Below are positions 44,304-52,796 of a DNA stretch of 64,000 nucleotides, piece after piece (position 1 is the stretch's first letter; each line of letters starts with the position of its first letter). The position numbers and the translations under genes were made by a program. The DNA comes from CALAED01 sp035765195. GTDB lineage: Bacteria > Actinomycetota > Actinomycetes > Streptosporangiales > Streptosporangiaceae. The notes under the pieces are model-generated. The model did no database searches. It saw nothing but the letters and a program-made list of their open reading frames with translations, and had not been told where the DNA came from. The stretch lies in NCBI GenBank assembly GCA_035765195.1, contig DASTYC010000038.1, positions 310,001 through 374,000 on the forward strand. The letters are read 5' to 3'.

Positions 44304-46238
44304 ATGAACGCGACGGCTGTGGATCCTCTCGTCGGGCGGGTGCTCGACCGGCGATACCGCATTGATTCGCGTATCGCCCGCGGCGGCATGGCCACGGTGT
44401 ATGTCAGCCACGATCTCAAGCTCGACCGCACCGTGGCGCTCAAGGTCATGCACCCCAACCTGGCGCAAGACGACGACTTCGTCCGCCGGTTCATCCACGA
44501 GGCCAAGTCCGCCGCCGCGCTGTCGCATCCGAACATCGTCTCGGTCTTCGACCAGGGCACCGACGGCGCCAACGTGTTCCTGGCTATGGAGTACGTTCCC
44601 GGCCGGACGCTGCGCGACGTCCTCACCCAGCGCGGCCGGCTGGGCCCGCGCGAGACGCTCGGGCTGATGCAGCCGGTGCTGGCCGCCCTCGCCGCCGCGC
44701 ACCGCGCCGGGCTGGTCCATCGCGACGTCAAGCCGGAGAACGTCCTGGTGATGGACGACGGCCGGATCAAGGTCGCCGACTTCGGCCTGGCGCGCGCCGA
44801 GTCCGCCGGCAAACAGACCAAGACGGGGGTGCTGCTCGGCACTGTCGGCTACCTCGCCCCCGAGCAGGTGCTCTCCGGCACCGCCGACGCCCGCGCCGAC
44901 GTCTACGCGGCGGGCATCATGTTGTTCGAGCTGCTCACCGGGCGCCGGCCCTACGAGGGCGACACTCCGCTCGCGGTCGCCTACAAGCACGTCAACGAGG
45001 TGGTGCCGCTGCCGTCCGGCTGGCTGCCCGGGTTGCCGGCACAGCTCGACGCGCTGGTCGCCACCGCGACGAGCCGCGATCCGGCGCGGCGGCCGCCGGA
45101 CGCCGGGCACTTCCTGGCCGCGGTGACCGAGGCGCACCGGGCGCTGTCGCCCGAGATCGACCACACGCTGGCGCTGAGCATGCCGCCCGGGCCGGTCCCG
45201 GTGCCGCGCGACGGCACGGTGATGATCCAGCAGTCCGAGCTTCCGGGCATCGCCGGGCCGCCGGAGCACACCGCACCGACCCGGCAGCCGGCCGTCGACC
45301 GCATGGGCGCGTTGTTCACCAGCCGCTACCTGCTCGTGCTCCTCGGCGTGCTCGCGATCGGGATCATCGTCTGGGCGGCCTGGTACCAAACGTCCGGCCA
45401 GTACGACAAGATCCCCAACTCCGTCATCGGCATGTCGATGACCGACGCGAAGGCCAGGCTCGAGGCGACCGGCCTGACGGTGAAGACCGGGAAGGGCAAC
45501 TACGACGCCAAGATCCCCAAGGATCACGTGCTGCGGGTGTCCCCCGAGCCGGGCTCGCGCTACAAGGCCGGCGACAGCGTCACGCTGTACCCGTCCAAGG
45601 GGCGCTTCCCCATCGAGGTCCCCGACGTCACCGGCAAGACGCTCGAGCAGGCCAAGGCCGCGCTGCAGGTCACCGGGCTGACGCCCGGCGTGGTCGAGCG
45701 CGACTACTCCAACACCGTGCCCAAGGACATGGTGGTGCGCACCGAACCCGGCGCGCACGACAAGCAGCAACCCGAAGAGCCGGTCACCATCGTGCTCAGC
45801 AACGGGATCAAGCTTCAGGACCTCGTCGGCTGGAAACGCGAGGACGCCGAGAACTGGCTCCGCCAGCGCGGCCTCAACCCGCAGATCCAAGAGCAGGACG
45901 ACCGCGGCAAGGATCCCAACACCGTGCTCGCCATGAGTCCGCCCGCGGGCAGCGGCGTCTCCCAGGGCGACACGATCACGCTCCAGGTCAACAAGAAAGA
46001 CTGCGTGATCTTCGGTTTCTTCTGCGACGACGGCAACGACCCGCCTGTCAACCCGCAGGACGTCATCCCGGTGCCGGACGTCCGGGGCCAGCCGGTGCAC
46101 GATGCCGCCCAGGCGCTGCAGAACGCGGGGTTCCGGGTGACGGTGCGGCGCCGCACCGATGGCGACCGCGTGCTCGCCCAGTCCCCGGCGGGCGGGCAGC
46201 CGGCGCCACGCGGAACACGCATCCTCCTCGTACGCTGA
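44304..46238 (+). CDS. PASTA-domain Ser/Thr protein kinase (PknL/PknB type)
   Basis: A Hanks-type receptor kinase of 644 residues. The kinase domain (about 12-280) has the ATP lysine K47, HRDVKPEN (139-146), DFG (159-161) and an activation loop with threonines at 172, 174 and 180. One membrane helix is at about 341-361, followed by four extracellular PASTA domains, the last separated by a short CVIFGFFC segment with two cysteines. PASTA domains sense peptidoglycan fragments or lipid II. The presence of an Rv2175c homologue nearby supports PknL-like function. Confidence 0.95.
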   Translation: MNATAVDPLVGRVLDRRYRIDSRIARGGMATVYVSHDLKLDRTVALKVMHPNLAQDDDFVRRFIHEAKSAAALSHPNIVSVFDQGTDGANVFLAMEYVPGRTLRDVLTQRGRLGPRETLGLMQPVLAALAAAHRAGLVHRDVKPENVLVMDDGRIKVADFGLARAESAGKQTKTGVLLGTVGYLAPEQVLSGTADARADVYAAGIMLFELLTGRRPYEGDTPLAVAYKHVNEVVPLPSGWLPGLPAQLDALVATATSRDPARRPPDAGHFLAAVTEAHRALSPEIDHTLALSMPPGPVPVPRDGTVMIQQSELPGIAGPPEHTAPTRQPAVDRMGALFTSRYLLVLLGVLAIGIIVWAAWYQTSGQYDKIPNSVIGMSMTDAKARLEATGLTVKTGKGNYDAKIPKDHVLRVSPEPGSRYKAGDSVTLYPSKGRFPIEVPDVTGKTLEQAKAALQVTGLTPGVVERDYSNTVPKDMVVRTEPGAHDKQQPEEPVTIVLSNGIKLQDLVGWKREDAENWLRQRGLNPQIQEQDDRGKDPNTVLAMSPPAGSGVSQGDTITLQVNKKDCVIFGFFCDDGNDPPVNPQDVIPVPDVRGQPVHDAAQALQNAGFRVTVRRRTDGDRVLAQSPAGGQPAPRGTRILLVR

Positions 46239-46285
46239 GCACCGCCGAGCCCGGCTCGGCCACGCGCCGCTAGGCTGACCAGGTC

Positions 46286-47146
46286 ATGAACGCGCGCAAT
46301 CCGATCGGAGCCCACGTCCCCGTCGCCGGCGGACTGGCGGGCGGCGGCCTGAAGTACGCCGCCGAGATCGGGGCCGAGGCCATCCAGGTGTTCGTCTCCA
46401 ACCCGCGCGGCTGGGCCCCGGCGGCGGGCCGGCCGGCCGAGGACGAACGGCTGCGCGCGTACGTCGCCGAACACGACTTCCCGGTCTTCGTGCACACCCC
46501 GTACCTGGTCAACCTCGGCTCACCCCGCGCCGACACGCTGGCGAACTCGGTCGCCTCGGTACGGCACTCGCTGCTGCGCGGCGCGGCCATCGGCGCCCGC
46601 GGCGTCGTCGTGCACACCGGCTCGGCGGTCGGCCGGCCGCCCGAAGACGCGATGCGCCAGGTGCGCGAGCACTTGTTGCCGCTGCTGGACGAGATCGCCG
46701 ACGATGGGCCCGACGTGCTGCTCGAGCCGATGGCCGGCCAGGGCGCGATGCTGTGCCGTACGGTCGGGCAACTCGGCGCGTATCTCGACGCGCTCGACCG
46801 GCATCCGCGGGCGGGCGTGTGCCTCGACACCTGTCATGCCTTCGCCGCCGGTCACGACCTGGCCGCGCCGGACGGCGTGCGGCGCACCGTGGACGAGCTG
46901 ATCGACCGCGTCGGTCCCGGCCGGCTGAAGCTGATCCACGCCAACGACTCCAAGGATCCGTGCGGATCGGCCAGGGACAGGCACGAGAACATCGGCGCCG
47001 GCCACATCGGTGAGAGGGCGTTCGCCGCGTTGTTGCGTCACCCGGCCGTGGCCGGGGTGCCGTTCGTCATCGAGACGCCGGGGCGGGCTCCCGAGCCGCA
47101 CCGCAAGGACATCGACACCCTCAAGCGGCTGCGCGACGAGGGCTGA
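46286..47146 (+). CDS. nfo: Endonuclease IV (AP endonuclease family 2)
   Basis: Nfo cleaves DNA at abasic sites during base excision repair. The 286-residue TIM barrel has the trinuclear zinc ligands in VFVHTPYL, VVVHTGS, LLEPMAGQG, CLDTCHAFAAGHD, IHANDSKD and DRHENIGAGHIG. It starts 47 bp after the kinase gene on the same strand. The family is certain. Confidence 0.95.
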   Translation: MNARNPIGAHVPVAGGLAGGGLKYAAEIGAEAIQVFVSNPRGWAPAAGRPAEDERLRAYVAEHDFPVFVHTPYLVNLGSPRADTLANSVASVRHSLLRGAAIGARGVVVHTGSAVGRPPEDAMRQVREHLLPLLDEIADDGPDVLLEPMAGQGAMLCRTVGQLGAYLDALDRHPRAGVCLDTCHAFAAGHDLAAPDGVRRTVDELIDRVGPGRLKLIHANDSKDPCGSARDRHENIGAGHIGERAFAALLRHPAVAGVPFVIETPGRAPEPHRKDIDTLKRLRDEG

Positions 47147-47517
47147 GCCGGGCCCTACGCACGGCTCGGGCGCTGCTGATCAACCCCCCGACTGCTCAAC
47201 AGCGCCCGAGCGTGACGCCGTCGGGCCCCACCCCCCCGGTACGGGGCCCGTCGGCGGCGACCCGCAGCCCGTGACGCCGGCAAACGCGCCGGCCGCCAGA
47301 ACCACCCGGGTCTCCTGTGAAGTGTGCGTCGCAAGACACATTAGGCCCCCGCCGGGCCGTTAGGGAGGCGCGGCACGGCGACTCGATGAACGGTCTGAAA
47401 TCGTCGCTATACGTCACGTAGCCGTCCGATGAGCGGGTGATTCGGCACGACGAACGGCATTCGGCCGGATCCGCCGAGACGCTCTCGTCGCGTCCGCCCG
47501 AGCGCGCCGCCGGGCGC
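47147..47517. other. 371-bp convergent intergenic region with hairpins
   Basis: This gap separates convergent nfo and the symporter gene. A 12-bp inverted repeat GCTCGGGCGCTG / CAGCGCCCGAGC (47164-47175 with 47200-47211) with a 24-nt loop is the likely nfo terminator. A second 8-bp GC stem lies near 47222-47251. I see no gene in the rest. Confidence 0.55.
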
Positions 47518-49242
47518 CTACGGACGGTCCTTGAGGAGTTCCTCGGGAAGATGCAGACGGGCCATCGCCCGGTCCACTCCTCTCGGCACGTGCGCACGGG
47601 TCAGCAGCGAGACCACGACCATCACGAGGAAGGTGAGCGGCACGACGGCGATCGCGGGTTGCCCCAGCAGCGTGCCCCACCAGCCGGGTTGCCGCCCGGC
47701 GATGATCTGGGTCAGCCCGGCGGCGACCGCGCAGCCGCAGCCGACGACGAGACCCGCCCCGGCGCCGATCGGGGTCAGCCCGCGCCACCACACGCCCAGC
47801 ACCAGCAGCGGGCACAGCGAGCACGCGGAGATCACGAAGGCGAGCGTGACGAGGCCGGCCGCGCCGAGCGTGCCCAGCCAGCCGACCAACGTGAGCGGGA
47901 CGGTGATCGCGATGACGGCGCCGATCCGGAACTTGCGCACGCCCGTCCCGGAGCCGCTTTGGGACAGCGTCCCGGCGATGGCGACGACGACGCCGCACGA
48001 CGTCGAGACGAACGCGGCGAAGGCGCCCGCGGCGACCAGGCCGGTGAGGAGGGTGCCGGCCAGCCCGGGGACCAGCCTGCCCGGCAGCATGAGAATGGTC
48101 GCGTCGGCGTCCCCGGTCATCAGCAACTCGGGGGTGAAGACGCGGCCGAGCGCGCCGTACAACGTGGGGAAGACGTAGAACAGCGAGAGCATGGCCAGCA
48201 CCAAGGTGACCGTCCGGCGCGCGGCCCGGCCGTTGGTGTTGGTATAGAAGCGGACCACGATGTGGGGCAGGCCCATGGTGCCGAGCAGCATGCCGAGCAG
48301 CATCGAGTACGTGCCGAACAGCGGGTGGTCGCCGCTCCTGCCGAACGGTCTGGCCCAGCGGTCCCCGCACTGCACCGGGATCTGTTCGGCGTGGGGCACG
48401 GCGGCGCCGGCCGGAAACGCGATCCGGGTGTCCTCGGCGACGACGTGCCGGCCGGCGGCGAGTAAGACCTTCTCGCCGTGGTAGCGCCGGCCGTCGACCA
48501 CCCCGTCCACCCATCCCTGGGTGCCCACCGGCACCCGCAGTCCCACGTGGAAGGCGACGCTGACGGTCGTGGGGCGCACGAAGGCCGGCGGGTAGGGCCG
48601 CGTGGGGTCGGGCCCGCCGTGCAGCCGCCAGATCACGACGAGCACGACCGCCGGGATGGCCAGGGCGAGCAGCTTGAACCAGAACTGGAAGGCCTGGACG
48701 ACGGTGATGCTCCGCATGCCGCCGAACAGGACGGTCCCCAGCACGACGACGACCACGATCGCCCAGCCGACCCACACCGGCATCCCGGCAACCACGCGCA
48801 ACGTCACCCCGGCGCCCTGGAACTGCGGCAGCAGGTAGAACCAGCCGATGAAACAGATGCAGCCGCTGACCGCGTGCCGCAGCCGCCGCGAGCCGAGGCG
48901 CCATTCGGCGAAGTCGGACAGGGTGTAGACGCCTGATCGGCGCAGCGGCCCGGTGATCAGCACGAGGACCACGACATATCCGGCCGCGGCGCCGATCGGC
49001 AGCCACAGCATGTCGGCCCCGTAGGTGAGGACCAGCCCGGCGGTGCCGAGGAAGGCGGCCGCCGAGACGTACTCGCTGCTGATCGCGGATGCGTTCCACA
49101 GCGGCGTCACCGACCGCGAGGCGACGAGGAAGTCGGAGGTGGTGCGGGCGGGGCCGCGACGGCCGAAGGAGCCGACGACGGTCGCGGCGCCGAGCACTCC
49201 CGTCACCGCGGTCAACGTGGTGACCACGATCAGAACGATCAC
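47518..49242 (-). CDS. Sodium/solute symporter (acetate/pyruvate-type SSS family)
   Basis: A 574-residue SSS-family transporter with about 13 membrane helices. RSVTPLWNASAISSEYVSAAAFLG and GYVVVLVLITGPLRRSGVYTLSDFAEWRLGS are typical of ActP-like cation-acetate or monocarboxylate symporters. A hydrophilic insertion of about 85 residues (WRLHGGPDPTRP... to about GDHPLFGTYS) sits between helices. A GTG at 49242 overlaps the DUF485 stop (GTGA). The neighbouring LytS/LytTR pair likely controls it. Confidence 0.92.
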   Translation of the reverse strand: MIVLIVVTTLTAVTGVLGAATVVGSFGRRGPARTTSDFLVASRSVTPLWNASAISSEYVSAAAFLGTAGLVLTYGADMLWLPIGAAAGYVVVLVLITGPLRRSGVYTLSDFAEWRLGSRRLRHAVSGCICFIGWFYLLPQFQGAGVTLRVVAGMPVWVGWAIVVVVVLGTVLFGGMRSITVVQAFQFWFKLLALAIPAVVLVVIWRLHGGPDPTRPYPPAFVRPTTVSVAFHVGLRVPVGTQGWVDGVVDGRRYHGEKVLLAAGRHVVAEDTRIAFPAGAAVPHAEQIPVQCGDRWARPFGRSGDHPLFGTYSMLLGMLLGTMGLPHIVVRFYTNTNGRAARRTVTLVLAMLSLFYVFPTLYGALGRVFTPELLMTGDADATILMLPGRLVPGLAGTLLTGLVAAGAFAAFVSTSCGVVVAIAGTLSQSGSGTGVRKFRIGAVIAITVPLTLVGWLGTLGAAGLVTLAFVISACSLCPLLVLGVWWRGLTPIGAGAGLVVGCGCAVAAGLTQIIAGRQPGWWGTLLGQPAIAVVPLTFLVMVVVSLLTRAHVPRGVDRAMARLHLPEELLKDRP

Positions 49243-49610
49243 GAACGGGCCACCAGGTCGGTGAAGTCGCGCTCGGTCCGCTCCGCCCGCCGCACGTAGC
49301 GGGCCGCGGCGCCGATCCACAGCGGCTGGACGCCGAGCCCCAGCACCAGCCACGGCAGCGGCACGCCGAGCGCCTTGATCGCCGACAGCCCGGGCGCCAG
49401 CACGAACACCAGCGGCAGCACGCCGACGACGATCGCGACGATGGCGCAGGTCGCCAGGGAGTGGCGCAGCTGGACGCGCATCAGCGACCGGACGTAGACC
49501 GCGCCGAGCTCGGTCTGCTCGTCGATGTCGCGGGTGACGGGCGAGTACCGGGGCGCGGGAACCCCCCGGGAGCGGGGCCCGGTGACCACGACGCGCCGCG
49601 GCTCAGCCAT
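49239..49610 (-). CDS. DUF485-family small membrane protein
   Basis: The 123-residue protein has two membrane helices (about 51-71 and 82-100) and a C-terminal charged tail (RRAERTERDFTDLV). DUF485 proteins are commonly encoded directly upstream of acetate-type SSS symporters and are thought to assist them. It overlaps the symporter by four bases and the response regulator by eight. Confidence 0.9.
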   Translation of the reverse strand: MAEPRRVVVTGPRSRGVPAPRYSPVTRDIDEQTELGAVYVRSLMRVQLRHSLATCAIVAIVVGVLPLVFVLAPGLSAIKALGVPLPWLVLGLGVQPLWIGAAARYVRRAERTERDFTDLVARS

Positions 49611-50544
49611 CGTCGCCGGCGCAACCGCAGGCCGGGCGTCGCACGTCGCCGCCCATGCCGTCGGAGCCGCCCATGCCGTCGGTGCCGTCGGTGCCGTCGT
49701 CGGTGCCGTCGGAGTGGGCGGCGTCACCCGGACAGTCCGCGCCCGCGCCGTGGCCGTGGCCGGGGCCGTGGCCGTGGCCGGGGCCGGGGCCGCCGCCGCA
49801 CATACGGTCGCCGGACGCCCGGAACCGCCGCACGAGCAGGTCTCGCACCTCCCGTGTGTGCCGTCGGCTGACCGGCAGGCAGGCGTCCCCGACGTGGACC
49901 ACCGCCCGTCCCTCGTCGAAGCGCAGCTCGCTGATGTGGTCGGCGGCGACGAGCGTGCTGCGGTGGATGCGGATGAACCCGGCCGCCCGCCACCGCCTGG
50001 CCAGCGCCGCCAGCGGTATCCGGACCAGGTATTTCTTGCCCTCACGGGTGTGCAGGCGCACGTAGTCGCCGTGGGCCTCGGCGTAGGACACGGCGGACCG
50101 CGAGACGAGGCGGGTCCGTCCGGCCAGCTCGACCGGGATCATCTCGTCGTCGTGCGCGGACGCCCCGGAGGCCGCGGCGGCGACCCGGCGGATCGCCTCG
50201 GCCAGCCGCTCCTGCCGGACCGGCTTGAGCAGGTAGTCGACCGCGCCGACCTCGAAGGCGGCCACCGCCGCGTCGTCGTGCGCGGTGACGAAGACCACGG
50301 CCGGCGGCGCCGCGAAGCCGCTCAGCAGCCGGGAGAAGTCGAGCCCGTCGAGCCCGGGCATGCGCAGGTCGAGGAAGACCGCGTCGAGCCGCTCGCCCGC
50401 GACCACCATCCGGCTGAGGTCGCGCAACGCCGCGGCGGGATCGCTGGCCGCGATCACGCGCTCGACGCGCGGGTCGTTGCGCAGGAGGAAGGACAACTCC
50501 TCCAGGGCGGGGACCTCGTCATCGACCACGAGGACGCTTAGCAT
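49603..50544 (-). CDS. LytTR-type response regulator with His/Cys-rich tail
   Basis: The receiver domain (about 3-125) has Asp8/Asp9, the phosphoacceptor Asp59 (VFLDLRMPGLDG), Thr87 and Lys107. A LytTR DNA-binding domain follows (about 145-245) with SYAEAHGDYVRLHT and FIRIHRSTLVA. An unusual tail from residue 249 contains GPGHGHGPGHGHG, acidic GTDDGTDGTDG repeats and CGCAG: low complexity with possible metal-binding His and Cys. The ATG at 50544 gives 313 residues. It is downstream of its kinase gene by 149 bp. Confidence 0.93.
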   Translation of the reverse strand: MLSVLVVDDEVPALEELSFLLRNDPRVERVIAASDPAAALRDLSRMVVAGERLDAVFLDLRMPGLDGLDFSRLLSGFAAPPAVVFVTAHDDAAVAAFEVGAVDYLLKPVRQERLAEAIRRVAAAASGASAHDDEMIPVELAGRTRLVSRSAVSYAEAHGDYVRLHTREGKKYLVRIPLAALARRWRAAGFIRIHRSTLVAADHISELRFDEGRAVVHVGDACLPVSRRHTREVRDLLVRRFRASGDRMCGGGPGPGHGHGPGHGHGAGADCPGDAAHSDGTDDGTDGTDGMGGSDGMGGDVRRPACGCAGDDG

Positions 50545-50649
50545 TCCTGGAGCTTGACGCTGATTACCCTGTGTACGCAACCGGTTCCGCAATGTGCGTC
50601 ACATGTGCTGATACGCCCGAAGTGCACCCCGCGTCGCGGCCGTACGATC

Positions 50650-50686
50650 GTCAGCCGGACGTCAGCGCCCGTCAGCGGCTCGTCAG
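50650..50686. repeat. Four helically phased GTCAG repeats between kinase and regulator genes
   Basis: GTCAG occurs at 50650, 50661, 50671 and 50682, i.e. every 10-11 bp, each in the context CGTCAGC or close to it. The array lies just after the kinase stop and about 105 bp before the regulator start. It could be a protein-binding array, but LytTR sites usually have a different spacing. Confidence 0.5.
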
Positions 50687-50693
50687 CAGGCCA

Positions 50694-51905
50694 TCAACCC
50701 GGCAGGACACCGGGCCGGTACTTCGGCACCCGCAAGCTCACCTTCGTGCCCGCCCCGGGGGCGGTCTCGATCACGAGTCCGTAGTCGTCGCCGTACACCT
50801 GGCGCATCCGCTCATCGACGTTCGCCAGCCCGATGCCGGCCTCGGGGCGCGGCGGCCCGCCGCCGGCCAGGATGGCGCGCAGCCGCTCCGGGTCCATGCC
50901 CACACCGTCGTCCTCGACGCTGATCGCGGCCTCGGCGCCGGCGTCCTTGGCCACGATGCCGACCCGCAAGGTCTCGCGCGTCGCCTCCATGCCGTGCCGG
51001 ATCGCGTTCTCGACCAGAGGTTGCAGCGACAGGAACGGCACGGCGACCGGCAGCACCTCCGGGGCGATCTCGACGGTGAACTGCAGCCGCTCCCCGAAGC
51101 GCGCCCGCTCCAGCAGCAGGTAGCGATCGATCGAGCGCAGTTCCTCCGCCAGCGTGGTGAACTCTCTGCTGGTACGGAACGAGTAGCGGGCGAAGTCCGC
51201 GAAGTCGAGCAGCAGTTCGCGGGCACGCTCAGGGTTTGTCCGCACGAACGAGGCGATCGTGGTGAGCGAGTTGTACACGAAATGGGGGGAGATCTGGGCG
51301 CGAAGCGCCTTCATCTTCGCCTCGACCAGCCGGGCCCGGGATGCGTCGAGCTCGGCCAGTTCGAGCTGCCCAGAGACCCAGCGGGCCACCTCGCCGAGCG
51401 CGCGTACGCGCGGGGCGCGCGCGCCGGGACCGTAAGCCGCCAGCGTGCCGGCGACGCGGCCCTCGATCGTCAGCGGCGCGATGACGGCCACCCTGATCCG
51501 GCAGCCGGGGTCGGGGCAGGCCACCTGCTCCGGCGGCACGACGCGGGGCCGGCCGTCGCGCAGCACGGGAGCGGCGTGTCGCAGGCTCGACTCGGCGTGT
51601 CGCTGGCCGGCACCCTCCCAGGCCAGGAGCCTCTCGCCGTCGGTGACCGCGATCGCGTCGGCGCCGAGCAGGCTTCGCAGGTGGCGCGCCGCCTTGCGGG
51701 CGGATCCGGGGTTGAGGCCGGCGCGCAGCGCGGGCGAGGCCTGCGCGATGGTGTGCAGGGTCGCGAACGCGGCCTCTTCGGCGGGGGTGGCGAGCCCACG
51801 GCGTTCGCGCCCCCGCCTGCGTAACACGCACAGCCCGATCGTGGCCGCGACCAGGACCATGCTGCCGGCGACATCCAAGGCGGAGGGTAGCGTCACATAC
51901 GCCAT
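50694..51905 (-). CDS. LytS-type sensor histidine kinase
   Basis: The 403-residue protein has one N-terminal membrane helix (11-29) and a GAF-like domain (about 45-175) with CPDPGC (130-135). The His_kinase domain has phosphoacceptor His208 in AQISPHFVYNSL. The ATPase domain has PLVENAIRHG and DDGVGMD, with GIGLANVDERM as the G box. It should phosphorylate the downstream LytTR regulator. With the symporter it resembles bacterial pyruvate/acetate sensing systems; the ligand is unknown. Confidence 0.93.
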   Translation of the reverse strand: MAYVTLPSALDVAGSMVLVAATIGLCVLRRRGRERRGLATPAEEAAFATLHTIAQASPALRAGLNPGSARKAARHLRSLLGADAIAVTDGERLLAWEGAGQRHAESSLRHAAPVLRDGRPRVVPPEQVACPDPGCRIRVAVIAPLTIEGRVAGTLAAYGPGARAPRVRALGEVARWVSGQLELAELDASRARLVEAKMKALRAQISPHFVYNSLTTIASFVRTNPERARELLLDFADFARYSFRTSREFTTLAEELRSIDRYLLLERARFGERLQFTVEIAPEVLPVAVPFLSLQPLVENAIRHGMEATRETLRVGIVAKDAGAEAAISVEDDGVGMDPERLRAILAGGGPPRPEAGIGLANVDERMRQVYGDDYGLVIETAPGAGTKVSLRVPKYRPGVLPG

Positions 51906-51953
51906 GTGCGCAGAGAATAACGCTCCACAATCAGTCCGACACGCCAGTTCGGG

Positions 51954-52559
51954 CTATCCGCCGCCTTCTTCCCGCTCGTCTTCCTGATAGGAATACCGCT
52001 GCTCACGCCAGGGATCGGCGATGACGTGGTAGCCCCGTTCCTCCCAAAAGCCACGCCGGTCCTTCACCAGGTACTCGGCCGCTCGCGTCCATTTCACGCT
52101 CTTCCAGGCATACAGGTGGGGCACCACCAGCCGGACGGGGAACCCGTGGTCGGGGCTGAGCCGTTCGTCGTTACGGTGGGTGACGAACAGTGTCGTGTCG
52201 GCCATGAAGTCGGACATGCGGATGTTCGCGCTGTAGCCGTACTCCGCCCAGATCATGACGTGCGTGGCGTCCGGATCGGGCGGTGCCAGCTCGAGGAACG
52301 CCGTCGCCGGAACGCCCCGCCAGCGGTTGCCCGGCACGGTGAACTTGGTGACGCAATGGAAGTCGGCGGTCACCTCGACCGTGGGCAGCGCCTCGAACTC
52401 CGGCCAGTTCCAGCGGTGCTCATCGCCCGCCTCCGTGGCGCCGAACACCCGAAAGTCCCAGGTCTTGGGCCGGAACTTCGGCACCGGGCCGTAGTGCAGG
52501 ACCGGCCAGCCACGGGGGATGTACTGCCCGGGCGGCAGACGTTCCTCGCGTGAGTCCAT
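51954..52559 (-). CDS. Sulfite-oxidase-like molybdopterin oxidoreductase
   Basis: The 201-residue protein is a compact molybdopterin-binding domain of the sulfite oxidase/MsrP superfamily. The Mo-ligand cysteine is Cys69 in FHCVTKF, followed by GVPATAFLEL, with HGFPVRLVVPHLYAWKSVKW near the C-terminus. It has no Tat signal, so it should be cytoplasmic. The substrate is unknown. It is divergent from the aromatic leader peptide across 89 bp. Confidence 0.9.
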   Translation of the reverse strand: MDSREERLPPGQYIPRGWPVLHYGPVPKFRPKTWDFRVFGATEAGDEHRWNWPEFEALPTVEVTADFHCVTKFTVPGNRWRGVPATAFLELAPPDPDATHVMIWAEYGYSANIRMSDFMADTTLFVTHRNDERLSPDHGFPVRLVVPHLYAWKSVKWTRAAEYLVKDRRGFWEERGYHVIADPWREQRYSYQEDEREEGGG

Positions 52560-52635
52560 GGTCCGGCCATAGTGTCATTCCCGTGATGTCACGCACATCG
52601 GCACCTCCCCCCATCCCGGTTCGCCTGACATCGGC

Positions 52636-52641
52636 TATCCT
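52636..52641 (+). promoter_or_regulatory. -10 element of the leaderless aromatic leader transcript
   Basis: TATCCT lies exactly 7 nt before the GTG of the leader peptide, so transcription would start at or one base before the start codon. A -35 element is not obvious. This TANNNT-N7-start layout is the signature of leaderless mRNAs in actinobacteria. Confidence 0.6.
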
Positions 52642-52648
52642 CTGACCC

Positions 52649-52720
52649 GTGCGCGGCCGCTTCTACTTTTACCGCCACCGGCCCACCTCTTGGCCGGTGG
52701 TCCGACAGCCGCTGCGCTGA
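52649..52720 (+). CDS. Aromatic leader peptide (attenuation control of DAHP synthase)
   Basis: A 23-codon open frame starting with GTG encodes MRGRFYFYRHRPTSW and eight more residues, with Phe-Tyr-Phe-Tyr at codons 5-8 and one Trp at codon 15. A 9-bp hairpin (52675-52683 with 52692-52700) begins just after the aromatic codons, where a stalled ribosome would mask it. A strong terminator follows 10 bp after the stop, then the DAHP synthase gene. This is the architecture of ribosome-mediated attenuation. No Shine-Dalgarno is seen; the mRNA is probably leaderless. Confidence 0.8.
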   Translation: MRGRFYFYRHRPTSWPVVRQPLR

Positions 52721-52730
52721 GCGACCACTT

Positions 52731-52768
52731 GACGAGAGCCCCGGGCCGAACGGCCCGGGGCTCTCGTC
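52731..52768 (+). terminator. Attenuator hairpin upstream of DAHP synthase
   Basis: A perfect 17-bp stem (52731-52747 with 52752-52768) with a GAAC loop is followed by GTTTC. It lies between the leader peptide stop and the aroF ribosome site (GAGGAG at 52779). It should terminate transcription when Phe/Tyr tRNAs are charged. I could not settle the competing antiterminator. GTGGTC (52697-52702) can pair with GACCAC (52723-52728), which would break the first hairpin. Confidence 0.85.
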
Positions 52769-52796
52769 GTTTCAACTCGAGGAGACACGACAAACC

